From contig CAWJPD010000005.1 of NCBI GenBank assembly GCA_963844635.1, positions 372,001 to 436,000 of the forward strand: DNA of 64,000 nucleotides, in the 5' to 3' direction. The notes under the pieces are model-generated. The model was given only the letters and a program-made list of their open reading frames with translations. It did not search any database and was not told the DNA's origin. Shown here in pieces: positions 27,049 to 36,488 of the stretch (positions are counted from its first letter, which is position 1; each line of letters begins with the position of its first letter). The position numbers and the translations under genes are program-made. The stretch is from JAJPKK01 sp963844635 (GTDB lineage: Bacteria; Pseudomonadota; Alphaproteobacteria; Rhizobiales; Xanthobacteraceae).

Positions 27049-29484
27049 TCAACGCTGCAGGATGCCGAGCGCGCGATTGGCGAAACTCAGGCGTTCCGAC
27101 ATCACTGCCACCACGTAACCGAGGAGCGCCTGGCTGAGTGCCGGGTCCTCGCGCTTGATGCGTTCGTAGTCCTCGGCGCGCAGCTCGTAGAGGGCGCTGT
27201 CTGCTTCGGCAAGGCACGTGGCGGTGCGGGTCCGCCCTGAGATCAATCCCATCTCGCCTATCGTCGTATGCCGACCCAGGCTGCGCACACGGATCGTTCG
27301 TCCCTCACCGAGATCGACCACGATGCCGATCCGCCCTTCGAGGATGAAATGCATCGAGGCGGCCGGCTCGCCTTGCCGCGCAATGACATCGCCCGCAACG
27401 ACATCGAGTCGGCGGCAAAATGCTGCGAGCCGGTCGGCGTGTTGCGTATTTCCGAGGGCTTCGGATAACCAGGCACGCAGCGAACTTGCGTCGTTGCCCT
27501 CGGTGCGGTGCGCTTCGATGACCGCCAGTTCGCACAACTCGAGCGCGCGATCGAGATCCGACATCGCAGTAACGTTGTCGGAAATGAATTTTTCGGCACG
27601 AAACGCGCGTTCCAGTTCGGGCGGAAGATTGACGAGCACGATTTGGGCAGCACCGAGGGTGGCCGCCAGCTTGATTTGCGTAAAACTATATGTTGCGGAC
27701 GAATCGATGCCGGTGACGAGACGAAAATCGAAGATCAGGAAACGGCATTCAGGCTTGGCGGCCACCAGCGACTTGACGTGCTGGTAGAGCCGATTGGCGG
27801 AACCGAAAAACAAATAGCTCTGAAGCGCCATACCTTGAATTTCGCTGCCGTGGTCCCTCAACAGCGAGAGTTCATACTGCCCGCGGTCCAGCGATGAGCG
27901 ATACTCCGACCCGTCAAAACTGAATTTAATGGCTTTCACCCGACTTGCGCTCAGCGCAAATGTGGCGCAGCCCATGACAATCCCAATCAGCACGCCGGCA
28001 ATGAACCCGGAATATACGATCAAAACGGCGATTGCGAGAAGCGACAGATATTCTGGGACGAGCAATCGCCGCGCCGATTGGATCAGCCATTGATAAACGA
28101 GATCGATGCCGATGTAGAGGAAAATCCCAGCGAGAATATATTTCGGCACATAGCCGAGCAAAGTTGGATCGGCGATGAGCGCGCTCGCCGAAATGACTGC
28201 CACCGTAAGCGCCGCGAGGCGGGTTGTCGCGCCAGCCGTACGCACCAGCATGGAGCGGCTAAACGATGTGCAGCTCACATAGCCGCCGAGCGCGGCGATC
28301 GCGAGATTGGCGACCCCAAGCACCTTGAGATCGTGCTCGACGTTGGCCTCGGTTCAACTCGCAATCTCGATCCCCGTCGTATTGAGTAGAAAGTTCATTG
28401 CGGTGACGAAAATGACCGCCAGCACATCGCCGGACAGCGAAGGTAATGACGACCACGGAAAGTTGCGCAGCAACTCAGCCTGCCACGGCAATGTCAGCCC
28501 GGCCGCCGTTTGCAGCCGGAACATCCAGCCGGCTGCTTGCGCCGCGCCAATGCTCGTCCCCGTCAACAAAAGGAGGAAATGCGTGATGATGAACCCACTC
28601 AATAGTACCGCTGGTATCACGAATGGGCTCTTGAAACGATGCAAAAGGACGTAGAGCGTCAGCGCGACGGTCGCTCCGGCCGCCACCTTGGCGGCGACGG
28701 CAGTGTCGATAAAGGCGCCCACATTGGCGAATGTCGGGTGCTGGTCGGTGGCAACCTGCACAGCCCCGGTCACCAGCAACCACCCAGTGGCGCCGAGGAA
28801 ACCGCCAATCACAGGATAGGGCACGAAACGAATCGCGCGTCCTGCATTTGTGACCCCGAGAACGTAGAGCACGAGACCGGTCAGCGCAGTCGCGAGTGAC
28901 ATGGCGATCAACGCTGGCGTGAGAAGTTCATCGCTGCCGCTGACAACGAGCCGCTGCATGAGCGTTGCGACAAGCGCGGCGAGCACGACGGAAATGGAAC
29001 TATCCGGTCCGGCAACGGCGAACGGCAGCGAGCTGCGCAAGGCGACGATCACTCCGCCCACGGCTGCCGACAGGAACGTGACCGCAATGCCGTAGGACAG
29101 CAGGTGCGCGAGCGGCCCCACAAAGATGAGCGCTGCGTAAGACAGGCAATATGAGACCGACAAGATGCTGCAGACCGCGCCGGCAAACACGTCCGTCAGT
29201 CCTGCGCGAAATCTCTTGCTGTTCAACGAAACGCCCCACCAGATCCTGGGACTCGAGGTCGAAGTGACGGGACGCAAGGCTATACAGATCGATACCGGCC
29301 GGGTCGCACCGCCCTTCCAACGCGCTGCCGGACGCGATCCCGCAATGGACCCATCCGGCGTCCATGTCCTCGCGCATAACTCACGGTCAAAACAGTAGGG
29401 CGGGCTATAAATGAATTCTCGCGCGAAGTCACTTTCCCAACGGATGAAGCGGCCAGGTGCATTTTGGGGCCGCAAAGAAACCAC
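27049..29484 (-). CDS. SulP-family anion transporter with STAS and cyclic-nucleotide-binding domains (in-frame TGA)
   Basis: The membrane domain (about 10-12 segments) begins near FRAGLTDVFAGAVCSILSVS and contains PFAVAGPDSSISVVLAALVA and VIGGFLGATGWLLVTGA. At 28356-28354 a TGA follows GIEIAS; after it the same frame continues TEANVEHDLKVLGVANLAIA and the remaining helices (SCTSFSRSMLVRTAGATTRL). A STAS domain follows (FLIFDFRLVTGIDSSATYSF, with the DSS found in phosphorylatable STAS proteins), then a CNB domain (GDVIARQGEPAASMHFILEG, GEMGLISGRTRTATCLAEAD). Transport of sulfate, bicarbonate or another anion is likely. The true start is unclear; the reading before about 29250 is poor. The TGA breaks the membrane domain. 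Confidence 0.85.
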
Positions 29485-29728
29485 AAATTTGCGACACCTC
29501 CGCCGCCAAGGAAGGGCTTCTCACCGCCTAGAATTTGCGTTGCCTGCGCTGAGTCCCCCATGGTACGGAACTTGCCGTTGGGCGGGGTGCGCAAGCTGGG
29601 CATTGCGCGTTTCACATCAGCATACTTCCCGGGTGCCCGACTGTTGGGATCACCAGAGAACTCCGGCGACCTTTGCTTACCCCACGACGAGTTCTGCGCC
29701 ATCGAGATACGTTTCAGGAGGATGATCA

Positions 29729-30352
29729 ATGCCGTTGGCTGGAGAGAAAAGGATGAGGATGTTCCTCTTGCTCGCAAGCGCGATGCTCGCCGGGATAACG
29801 ACAGCGACAGCTCAGACCAGCCGATTGATCCGCGGTCAGGAAACGATGCGTATCGATGAGCAGCCGGGCTACGTGCCTGAAGACGAGCGGTTGCCCGCGG
29901 TCTATCAACGTCAAGTGGTGTTCTTTCGCTCCAACGAGGCGCCTGGGACAATCATTATCCATACCGCCGAACGATTCCTCTATGTCGTGCAGGATAACAC
30001 GCGCGCGATTCGCTACGGCATCGGTGTAGGCCGCGACGGATTCCAATGGTCCGGGATGCTGAAGGTCACCCGCAAAGCCGAGTGGCCGGACTGGACACCG
30101 CCGACGGAAATGATCCAGCGTCAGCCCTATCTGCCACGCTTCATGGCCGGTGGCCCGGGCAACCCGCTAGGAGCGCGTGCGCTCTATCTCGGGGACACTG
30201 TTTACCGCATTCACGGCACCAATCAGCCACAGACCATCGGCCAGTCGATCTCGTCCGGCTGCTTCCGGTTGGCGAACCGGGAGATCATGGATCTTTATGA
30301 GCGCATTCCAGTCGGCACCAAGGTGATTGTGAGACAACAGCCCGACGTCTAA
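29729..30352 (+). CDS. L,D-transpeptidase (YkuD/ErfK family)
   Basis: 207 residues from ATG 29729, chosen because AGGAGG lies 8 nt upstream. The signal peptide is MRMFLLLASAMLAGITTATA preceded by a short cationic stretch. The catalytic domain carries GTIIIHTAERFLYVVQDNTR near residue 70 and the active-site motif IHGTNQPQTIGQSISSGCFR near 160-180, where the Cys is the nucleophile and the His is in HGT. These periplasmic enzymes form 3-3 peptidoglycan cross-links or attach proteins to peptidoglycan and are resistant to most beta-lactams. The gene stands alone; the region 29485-29728 separates it from the divergent SulP gene. Confidence 0.93.
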   Translation: MPLAGEKRMRMFLLLASAMLAGITTATAQTSRLIRGQETMRIDEQPGYVPEDERLPAVYQRQVVFFRSNEAPGTIIIHTAERFLYVVQDNTRAIRYGIGVGRDGFQWSGMLKVTRKAEWPDWTPPTEMIQRQPYLPRFMAGGPGNPLGARALYLGDTVYRIHGTNQPQTIGQSISSGCFRLANREIMDLYERIPVGTKVIVRQQPDV

Positions 30353-30396
30353 CCGCAGTCGAAACGTTCCAACCGAGCGAAACGAGGGCCGAAGCC

Positions 30397-31432
30397 ATGA
30401 AGTTTACGGATTGGTCCAAATGCCTGGCTCTGGTCGTGGGCTGCTGCCGTGATGGCAACACCAGTGTTTGCCCAAACGCCCGCCCAAACGCTGAAGGCGG
30501 TAAAAGACCGCGGCGCCCTCTCTTGCGGCGTCAGCGAGGGTTTGTATGGCTTTTCTGCGATGGACGACAGGGGCAATTGGAGCGGCTTTGATGTTGATTT
30601 TTGCCGCGCGATCGCCTCTGCGATTTTCGACGACCCGAACAAGGTGCGCTACACGCCACTCAATGCCGGCAACCGCTTTACGACGCTTCAGTCCGGACAA
30701 ATCGACGTGCTGTCGCGCAATACGTCATGGACCATGTCCCGTGAAGCCGACCTGAATGTCATGTTTCCTGCCGTTACCTATTATGACGGCCAAGGCTTTC
30801 TTGTCCGCAGGTCGCACAATGTCAGTTCGGCGCTGGAACTCGATGGCCTCAAGGTCTGCGTGCAAAGCGGAACGACCACCGAACAAAATCTTATTGACTA
30901 TTTTGGTGCGAACAACATGAGATTGGAGAAGGTTGAAGCCCCAAACGCCGCCGATGCGGTGAGGGCTTATGACGCGGGCCGGTGCGACGTATACACAAGT
31001 GATGTGTCCCAGCTCCATGGCGATCGAATCACACTTACCAGGCCTGACGACCACGTCGTCCTGCCTGATATCATTTCCAAGGAACCGCTAAGTCCGGCAG
31101 TGCGTCAAGGCGACGACAATTGGGCGTCGATTGTCCAATGGACCTTGTTCGCCATGATCAATGCCGAGGAACTCGGCGTTAGCTCGAAGACAATCGGCGC
31201 CGCACTCGTGTCTGCCAAGCCTGCTGTCAGGCGCCTCGTAGGCTCCGAGGGTGATATGGGTGAAAGGCTCGGCCTGACGAAAGACTGGGCAGCCCGCATC
31301 ATGAAACATGTCGGTAATTACGGTGAGATATTCGAACGAAATGTTGGAGTCACCTCCAAGCTCGGCATTCCACGCGGGATCAACCAGCTCTGGAACAACG
31401 GGGGAATCCAGTACGCCCCGCCCGTATTGTAG
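30397..31432 (+). CDS. Polar amino-acid ABC transporter substrate-binding protein (AapJ-like), frameshifted in the signal peptide
   Basis: The mature protein has the family marks: TLKAVKDRGALSCGVSEGLY, GFDVDFCRAIASAIF, PLNAGNRFTTLQSGQIDVLS, RNTSWTMSREADL, and the hinge/ligand region LKVCVQSGTTTEQNLIDYF. C-terminal VGNYGEIFERNVG and LGIPRGINQLW are typical of AapJ-type general amino-acid binding proteins. An ATG at 30397 (GAGG upstream) gives MKFTDWSKCLALVVG, but at about 30440 the frame shifts, after which AVMATPVFAQTPAQTL completes the signal peptide; a single missing base explains it. No permease or ATPase gene is adjacent, so it is either an orphan or works with a distant transporter. Confidence 0.85.
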
Positions 31433-31793
31433 TCGAGCGCAATAGCGACGCGGGTCAGCGCATGGTCCGCAGAGTAAACGAATTCCTTCCGTTCGCAGCC
31501 GCCGCCGAACGGGCCGGCCTCTCAACGAGACCGGATCGGGTCGCACGCGCGTTTGGGCGAAAAGGCTCTGAACTGCTGGCGTGCGGTTTCCATCGTCACG
31601 CGGTTTGCGCTTCGTCCATGGCGAATACGCGCGTTGCGCACGTCGGGACTGCCGGGGCGTTCCATTATCTCCTTTATGGTCGCGCTCCTGCGCACAGGCC
31701 GATCGGAGACTGCGGTGCGGTTCGAAAGTCCTCGCCTCCGCGCAGGCTGGCATGCGAGACGTGTGCGCCGACGGTAAGTCTCGGAGGCCTGCG
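31433..31793. other. Intergenic, no gene seen
   Basis: 361 bp between the binding-protein gene and the glycosyltransferase. All frames lack protein features. The last bases contain GGAGG six to seven nt before the GT2 start codon. Confidence 0.4.
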
Positions 31794-32499
31794 ATGAAGT
31801 TGTCGATCGTCATTCCATGCTACAACGAACGCACCACGATCGGCAGCGTCGTCGACGCAGTTCGCAACGCTCCCTATCCCGACAAGGAAATCATCGTTGT
31901 CGACGATTTCTCCGACGACGGCACGCGTGACGTGCTGCGCAGCGACATCACGCCACTGGTCGACAAGGCGATTTATCACGACAAGAACTGCGGCAAAGGC
32001 GCCGCACTGCGTACTGGGATTACGGCTGCCACCGGCGACATCATCATTGTCCAGGATGCCGATCTCGAGTACGACCCGCAAGAATACCCCATTCTCGTCG
32101 ACCCCATCCTCAGGAACGAAGCGGACGTCGTATTCGGCTCGCGTTTCATGGGAGGACGCCCGCACCGTGTGCTCTATTTCTGGCACCGCGTCGGGAATGG
32201 CCTCCTCACGCTTGCTGTCGAACATGCTCACCAACCTGAACCTGACGGACATGGAAACCGGGTACAAAGTATTCCGGCGCGACATCATCAAGTCGATCAA
32301 GATCGAAGAAAACCGATTTGGTTTCGAGCCGGAAATCACCGCCAAAGTCGCACGGCTGGGTTGCCGCATCTACGAGGTCGGTATTTCCTACCGCGGCCGG
32401 ACTTACGAGGAAGGAAAAAAGATCAACTGGAAGGACGGGATCTGGGCGCTTTACTGCATCCTCAAATACAATCTCATCCGCCGAACGCGATCGCAATGA
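31794..32499 (+). CDS. Family 2 glycosyltransferase, dolichol-phosphate-mannosyltransferase type (frameshifted)
   Basis: ATG 31794 after CGGAGGCC. The first frame gives KLSIVIPCYNERTTIGSVVD, EIIVVDDFSDDGTRDVL, NCGKGAALRTGI, IIIVQDADLEYDPQEYPILV and FGSRFMGGRPHRVL, the GT2 core with the DxD-like DAD. At about 32204 the frame is lost by an apparent extra T; the other frame continues SNMLTNLNLTDMETGYKVFR, RDIIKSIKIEENRFGFEPEI and GISYRGRTYEEGKKINWKD, the usual end. No C-terminal transmembrane segments are present. It transfers sugar from a nucleotide donor, possibly to a lipid carrier. The polytopic membrane protein that follows, convergently oriented, may be an unrelated neighbour. Confidence 0.85.
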
Positions 32500-32561
32500 A
32501 GCGGCGACGTTCGCACCGCCGCCCGCGGAGTTTTGCGTAAGTTTTTCCCGATGATGCGCCG

Positions 32562-32661
32562 GCGCATGATCCCGAAAAGCTACAGACTTTTCGGACAAGA
32601 TCATGCGCAAAAATCAATGATAATCGAACCGAAGGCGGTTCAAACTGAACGCATCCCGCTC
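32562..32661 (-). repeat. Dispersed bipartite palindromic repeat, copy 2 (reverse orientation)
   Basis: Reads GCGCATGATCCCGAAAAG, then GACTTTTCGGACAAGATCAT and GCGC, then TTCAAACTGAACGCATCCCG and CTC, the reverse complement of the other copies. It sits exactly between the convergent GT2 and membrane-protein genes, where its right arm could serve as a terminator-like hairpin for both. Confidence 0.8.
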
Positions 32662-34358
32662 TAATGCCGGACAAAGCCGCCGCCGGGACCCTTTTCCGGG
32701 TCGCTCAGGACGATGTCGTCCGGCAATGTCGCCGGGCTGCACGGTAGCGGTATGTCCCAGCACTGATCGCCGTCAGCCGGGCGGCGATAACGAAAATGGC
32801 CGTTATTCTCCTCGACGTAAAAGGCGGGATCGGGATGGTCGTCGCGACGCCCCGGCATTCTGAGCCACATGAAACGCGGGGGCTGTACCAATCCGGAGAA
32901 CAGAGCACGGCCTGGCATTCTCCGGGCAGCAAATGCCTGGCTCTCATCAACGGCGAAAATCACCAATGCCGCTGCCAGGACGAGCACCACCGCGCCGGAA
33001 ACGACCATGCCGACCCGGCCCGGGAGGGCCGCCGCGTAAATGTCCAGACGCGCAATGAAAAGCGCCGGCAGGATGACGAGGTACCCGATCGCAAACCGCA
33101 GGTCAGGCGCGAGGACGACGACGTAGCCGATCCCGCATATTGCGAGCAGGACCGAAATTGCGAGGGATACGTTCTTGTTCAGTTGCTGCCTTAAAGCCAG
33201 CCCGGCGGCGAGCGATAGGGCGAGCAACAGGACCAATACAAGATTCGATTTCCTTGCGCCCCAATGCATCCACCATGTCGCGATATCCGCCTCAGCCGGC
33301 CTGGGTCCGTTCCATCGCGCCCATTCGGTGGTGATCTGTGCGGCGGCGGCGGCGCTGTGCGGCGGTAACGACCATGGCAGGTCAAAGCAAGTGCTGTCGA
33401 TCGGGAACAGGAAGCAGCCGGACACGGCGAAGCCGGTCACGACCATCGGCGCGACGATAATCGCAGCCGCGCCGGCCCATTTGACGAGGCTCCAGGGCGG
33501 GACGCGCCAGGCCACGAACGCGCCGGTCACGGCCGCGACGGGCAAGGTGCTCAGTTTGATCGTGAACATGAGCAGCGCCAGCAGGAATATCGACCCCGGC
33601 ACGTCTCCCGGCTTGCCGCGCAAAGTGGCGGCCACGATGAGGGAGGGCAGGAAGAAAACCGGCAAGTCGGGACTTGCCGAGTTGACGAAACCAGTTGCCA
33701 CTGCATAGGCGGCGGCGCCTCCCACCGCGCAAACCCAAAACCTGTCAGCGCAATCGCTGGTGCCGAGGCGCCAGCGTGCGAGGGAGACGACAAGCTGCGC
33801 CACGACCAGCGCCAGGACAAATCCGTTAAGCAGCGTTGACGACCTTCCGGCGAGAACTCCGTGATCGAGTGAAGCGGGAATCGTAAGCCACGATGTCACC
33901 GAAGCAAAGCGGAAGTGCAGCAGAGCAAGGCCGGGACGATCGCCATGGACGGCGAGCCAGTTGAGTTGGGGGTAATGATAAAGGCCGGTGTCATAAAGAG
34001 ACACGGGCATTGCCGCCGTCGCGGCAGCCGCGACAAAGACGATTACGCAGGCGGTCGCCGCGCCGCCATAACCGACGCAGCCGCGCAGGTATTGGCGCAT
34101 CCGCACCCGCGTTGGCCCATGAACCAGTCCTGCTGCGGAAGCTGAGAGCAGAACCAGTGCGAGATTGAGAACCGTTAGCGGCCCCGCGAGGGCTAGTGCC
34201 AACAAGATGTTGGCGATCGCGAGAAGTCCGAGCCATACGGCAAGGAAAGCCGAGTCTCGCGATGCAGGCGGCATTGGCGCGACCGCAAGCATCAATCGTG
34301 TTCCCGCAATCAGCATCGGGATCAACAGCACGATCCAAACGAGCAAGAGCAACAGCAT
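32661..34358 (-). CDS. Polytopic membrane protein, LIC_10190-like (putative GT-C-type)
   Basis: 565 residues with about 12-14 hydrophobic segments. After two initial helices comes a first luminal-type loop containing SLYDTGLYHYPQLNWLAVHG, a motif I associate with the LIC_10190 family of membrane proteins, related in topology to polyprenyl-phosphate-dependent (GT-C) glycosyltransferases. The C-terminal about 80 residues are hydrophilic and Pro/Arg/Asp-rich (PGRRDDHPDPAFYVEENNGH) and end in a soluble tail. The gene shares a terminator region with the GT2 gene, which would fit a sugar-transfer pathway, but no catalytic acid can be assigned by eye. Confidence 0.65.
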   Translation of the reverse strand: MLLLLLVWIVLLIPMLIAGTRLMLAVAPMPPASRDSAFLAVWLGLLAIANILLALALAGPLTVLNLALVLLSASAAGLVHGPTRVRMRQYLRGCVGYGGAATACVIVFVAAAATAAMPVSLYDTGLYHYPQLNWLAVHGDRPGLALLHFRFASVTSWLTIPASLDHGVLAGRSSTLLNGFVLALVVAQLVVSLARWRLGTSDCADRFWVCAVGGAAAYAVATGFVNSASPDLPVFFLPSLIVAATLRGKPGDVPGSIFLLALLMFTIKLSTLPVAAVTGAFVAWRVPPWSLVKWAGAAAIIVAPMVVTGFAVSGCFLFPIDSTCFDLPWSLPPHSAAAAAQITTEWARWNGPRPAEADIATWWMHWGARKSNLVLVLLLALSLAAGLALRQQLNKNVSLAISVLLAICGIGYVVVLAPDLRFAIGYLVILPALFIARLDIYAAALPGRVGMVVSGAVVLVLAAALVIFAVDESQAFAARRMPGRALFSGLVQPPRFMWLRMPGRRDDHPDPAFYVEENNGHFRYRRPADGDQCWDIPLPCSPATLPDDIVLSDPEKGPGGGFVRH

Positions 34359-34867
34359 AGGCGCCTCGTCACGCGCGGCGGACGACGTCGCAAGATGACC
34401 GCGTGCTCAGGTGTTGAGAGGCGATATCGATCGGTCAACGGCCTTTCAAGTGGACGGTTGTAGCGCCTTGCGAGGCAATTCTGTGTCCGGGGAGCCGGGC
34501 ATGCCGATGGCCCCGATGCTCTAGGCAGGTGGCACGGCCCGGGGTAGGCGCGTTGCCCACCCTCCTGATCCATTTGATACCATCCGATCGGAATAGGCTT
34601 GTAACGACTTTCAGAGGACAGCAGTCAGAGCGTGACCACCCCCTCACCCTCGGATGTGGCCGCGGTTGCGTGCGTTTCCTCTTCCCGCTTCCCCTCCCCT
34701 CCCCTGCCCTCCCGCCAAAGCTGGTGCAACTGACGATCTCTGCGAGCCTTGTTTTCGCGCCGACCTGCTTGGCCCGCGGTTTTCCACTCAGCTCCGTCGT
34801 TCCCAAATTCCCGCTTCCGATTGCAGACATGGATTTGGACGACGGACGTTAGGCCTCCGCCCGCGCC
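34359..34867. other. Intergenic, no gene seen
   Basis: 509 bp between two minus-strand genes. Several short open frames exist, but their translations are Pro/Leu/Arg mixtures without motifs. A C-rich segment around 34685-34725 (CCCCTCCCCTCCCCTGCCC) is a notable homopyrimidine run. It should contain the promoter of the LIC_10190-like gene. Confidence 0.4.
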
Positions 34868-36400
34868 TCACGCTTTGACCGCATCGCCATTTTCTGCGAT
34901 TGCGGTCTTGCGCCTCACGACCGACCGAAACAGCAGCGTCACATCGTTACGAATACGCCGAATCGCGAGATAGCAGCCGGTGATCGTGACGGCCAGTCCG
35001 CCGAGCAATAACGTCAGCAGGACGATGTCCCGCACGGGATGCGCACGCAGCAAGGCGGTAAAGTTCATCGTGTGCAACCCGTTAAAGAGCCACCGGTACC
35101 GGCGCGCAGTTGCGTCAAACCGCCCGAGAAGCGCGCCGCTGCGCGGATCGACGTAGTAACGCGTGTTTTCGTCATCGCGCAGCACGACCCGGAAGACCGG
35201 CAGGACGAAGGGCCCGTCTTCGCGGAAATAGTAGGCGTCCTCCTTCGCGATCAGCGCCTGCTCGGCAATCTCCGTGTCGCCTGCAATGCGTATCGCCGCC
35301 TCGGCGAGATCGGCTTCGCTGAGCGAGGTAACGCCGCCATCGCTGTCGAACCGGGTGATGCTGCCGTCCGCGCGTGTCGCAAGCCAGTAGAGCCGCCCCG
35401 CGAATGGGGCGGCGGCGAGGCTCACCGCGCCATCCATCTCGGGTTTGCCGCGCAAAGCCTCGAGCGAACTGCGTATGTCGCCCCATTTCAGCGGGCCGCC
35501 AATGAGTCGCGCTGCTTCGCCGCCACCACCACGGTCTTCCAGGAAGCCCCACGGGTTCATCGATATCAGACCGCTGACCACGAAACCGAGCGTCGCGATC
35601 CCGAAAATCAGTCCCGCGATATGATGCCAGTAGAACCAGCCGCGATACGGCGAGAACCTTGCACGGGCCTTGAACTGGGTGATCCCGAGATAGAGGCCGA
35701 GCACGGTGAGGAACGTGCCGAGGAGCGAAGTCCAGACGACGATCTCGGTCCACAACACGGCATTGCGCCGCAGTTCCGCGAAATAAAGCATGTGAGGAAT
35801 CGGACCGAGCCAGCTCCAGAAACGCTGCGTGGCGGTGGTCCAATGCACGACGGCCGCGCGGAAGCCCGAGACGTAGATGTTTGTCCGCTCGGGGTCGTCG
35901 AAGGCAAAGCGGAACAGCGGGCGCTCACGGCCCAGACGGCCGAGCGTCCACTGGTCACCTTCGATCTCGTCCGACGCGACGAGCTTGGCCGGCCGGCCGA
36001 TGATGCGGGGCGCGGCCTCCAGTGCGATCTCCTGCGCCGCCTCGGCATCGATTTGGACCACAGCGCCTCGCTGGAGGTCGAGGACGAAGGCCGCCCGTCC
36101 GGCGGGACGGAGCCGCATCACCGGGATGCCGGCGACGTTCTCGACTTGCGCAGCAAAGACTTGCGCCGAGTCCGGCGCCAATCGCTGCGGAAAGCGACAG
36201 CAGGCCTGCCATGCGATCGGCTCCAATGTCTTCGCGCGGTCTTCTTCGGTCACGCGCGGAAGGTCGACGTAAACCATGACGATGCCGGATAAGAACCACA
36301 CCATCATCAACAGCCCGACTGCGACGCCGAGATAGCGATGAACAATGACCGTGACTTGCCAGATGATCGCTCGAAGACTGATCGACGGCATCTCTTCCAT
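34868..36400 (-). CDS. PepSY-associated transmembrane protein
   Basis: 510 residues from ATG 36400; the longer reading to 36595 is not credible as protein. The N-terminus AIIWQVTVIVHRYLGVAVGL and LLMMVWFLSGIVMVY is the classic PepSY_TM first helix with its conserved His-Arg-Tyr/His-Xaa motif. A long periplasmic part with PepSY-like units (RGAVVQIDAEAAQEIALEAA) is followed by a helix pair, WFYWHHIAGLIFGIATLGFV, another periplasmic PepSY unit (YYVDPRSGALLGRFDATARR), and the last helix after YRWLFNGLHTMNFTALLRAH. These proteins are linked to iron uptake, ferric reduction or haem-linked redox. The gene lies immediately downstream of the glutathionylspermidine-synthase-like operon. Confidence 0.88.
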   Translation of the reverse strand: MEEMPSISLRAIIWQVTVIVHRYLGVAVGLLMMVWFLSGIVMVYVDLPRVTEEDRAKTLEPIAWQACCRFPQRLAPDSAQVFAAQVENVAGIPVMRLRPAGRAAFVLDLQRGAVVQIDAEAAQEIALEAAPRIIGRPAKLVASDEIEGDQWTLGRLGRERPLFRFAFDDPERTNIYVSGFRAAVVHWTTATQRFWSWLGPIPHMLYFAELRRNAVLWTEIVVWTSLLGTFLTVLGLYLGITQFKARARFSPYRGWFYWHHIAGLIFGIATLGFVVSGLISMNPWGFLEDRGGGGEAARLIGGPLKWGDIRSSLEALRGKPEMDGAVSLAAAPFAGRLYWLATRADGSITRFDSDGGVTSLSEADLAEAAIRIAGDTEIAEQALIAKEDAYYFREDGPFVLPVFRVVLRDDENTRYYVDPRSGALLGRFDATARRYRWLFNGLHTMNFTALLRAHPVRDIVLLTLLLGGLAVTITGCYLAIRRIRNDVTLLFRSVVRRKTAIAENGDAVKA

Positions 36401-36488
36401 CCATTTGCGGCACGCCCATCGGAAATCGAGCCATGCGCCCTCGTGCCCGGAAGGAGGCAACCCACCAGTTTCCCATGTCGAGCCATCT

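Noticed and set aside
28354..28356. TGA in the SulP gene as a selenocysteine codon
   Set aside because: The position is not a redox site in the family, and no hairpin of the SECIS type is evident; other genes have TAA and TAG stops of the same kind.
31581..31793. Longer N-terminus for the GT2 enzyme
   Set aside because: The extension is Arg/Ser-rich and not part of the fold; ATG 31794 has a good ribosome site.
34529..34852. Plus-strand 107-residue ORF
   Set aside because: Pro/Leu-rich translation of a C-rich stretch without motifs or ribosome site.
35039..36292. 417-residue plus-strand ORF over the PepSY gene
   Set aside because: Antisense shadow; no membrane or domain signals, while the minus strand shows PepSY features.
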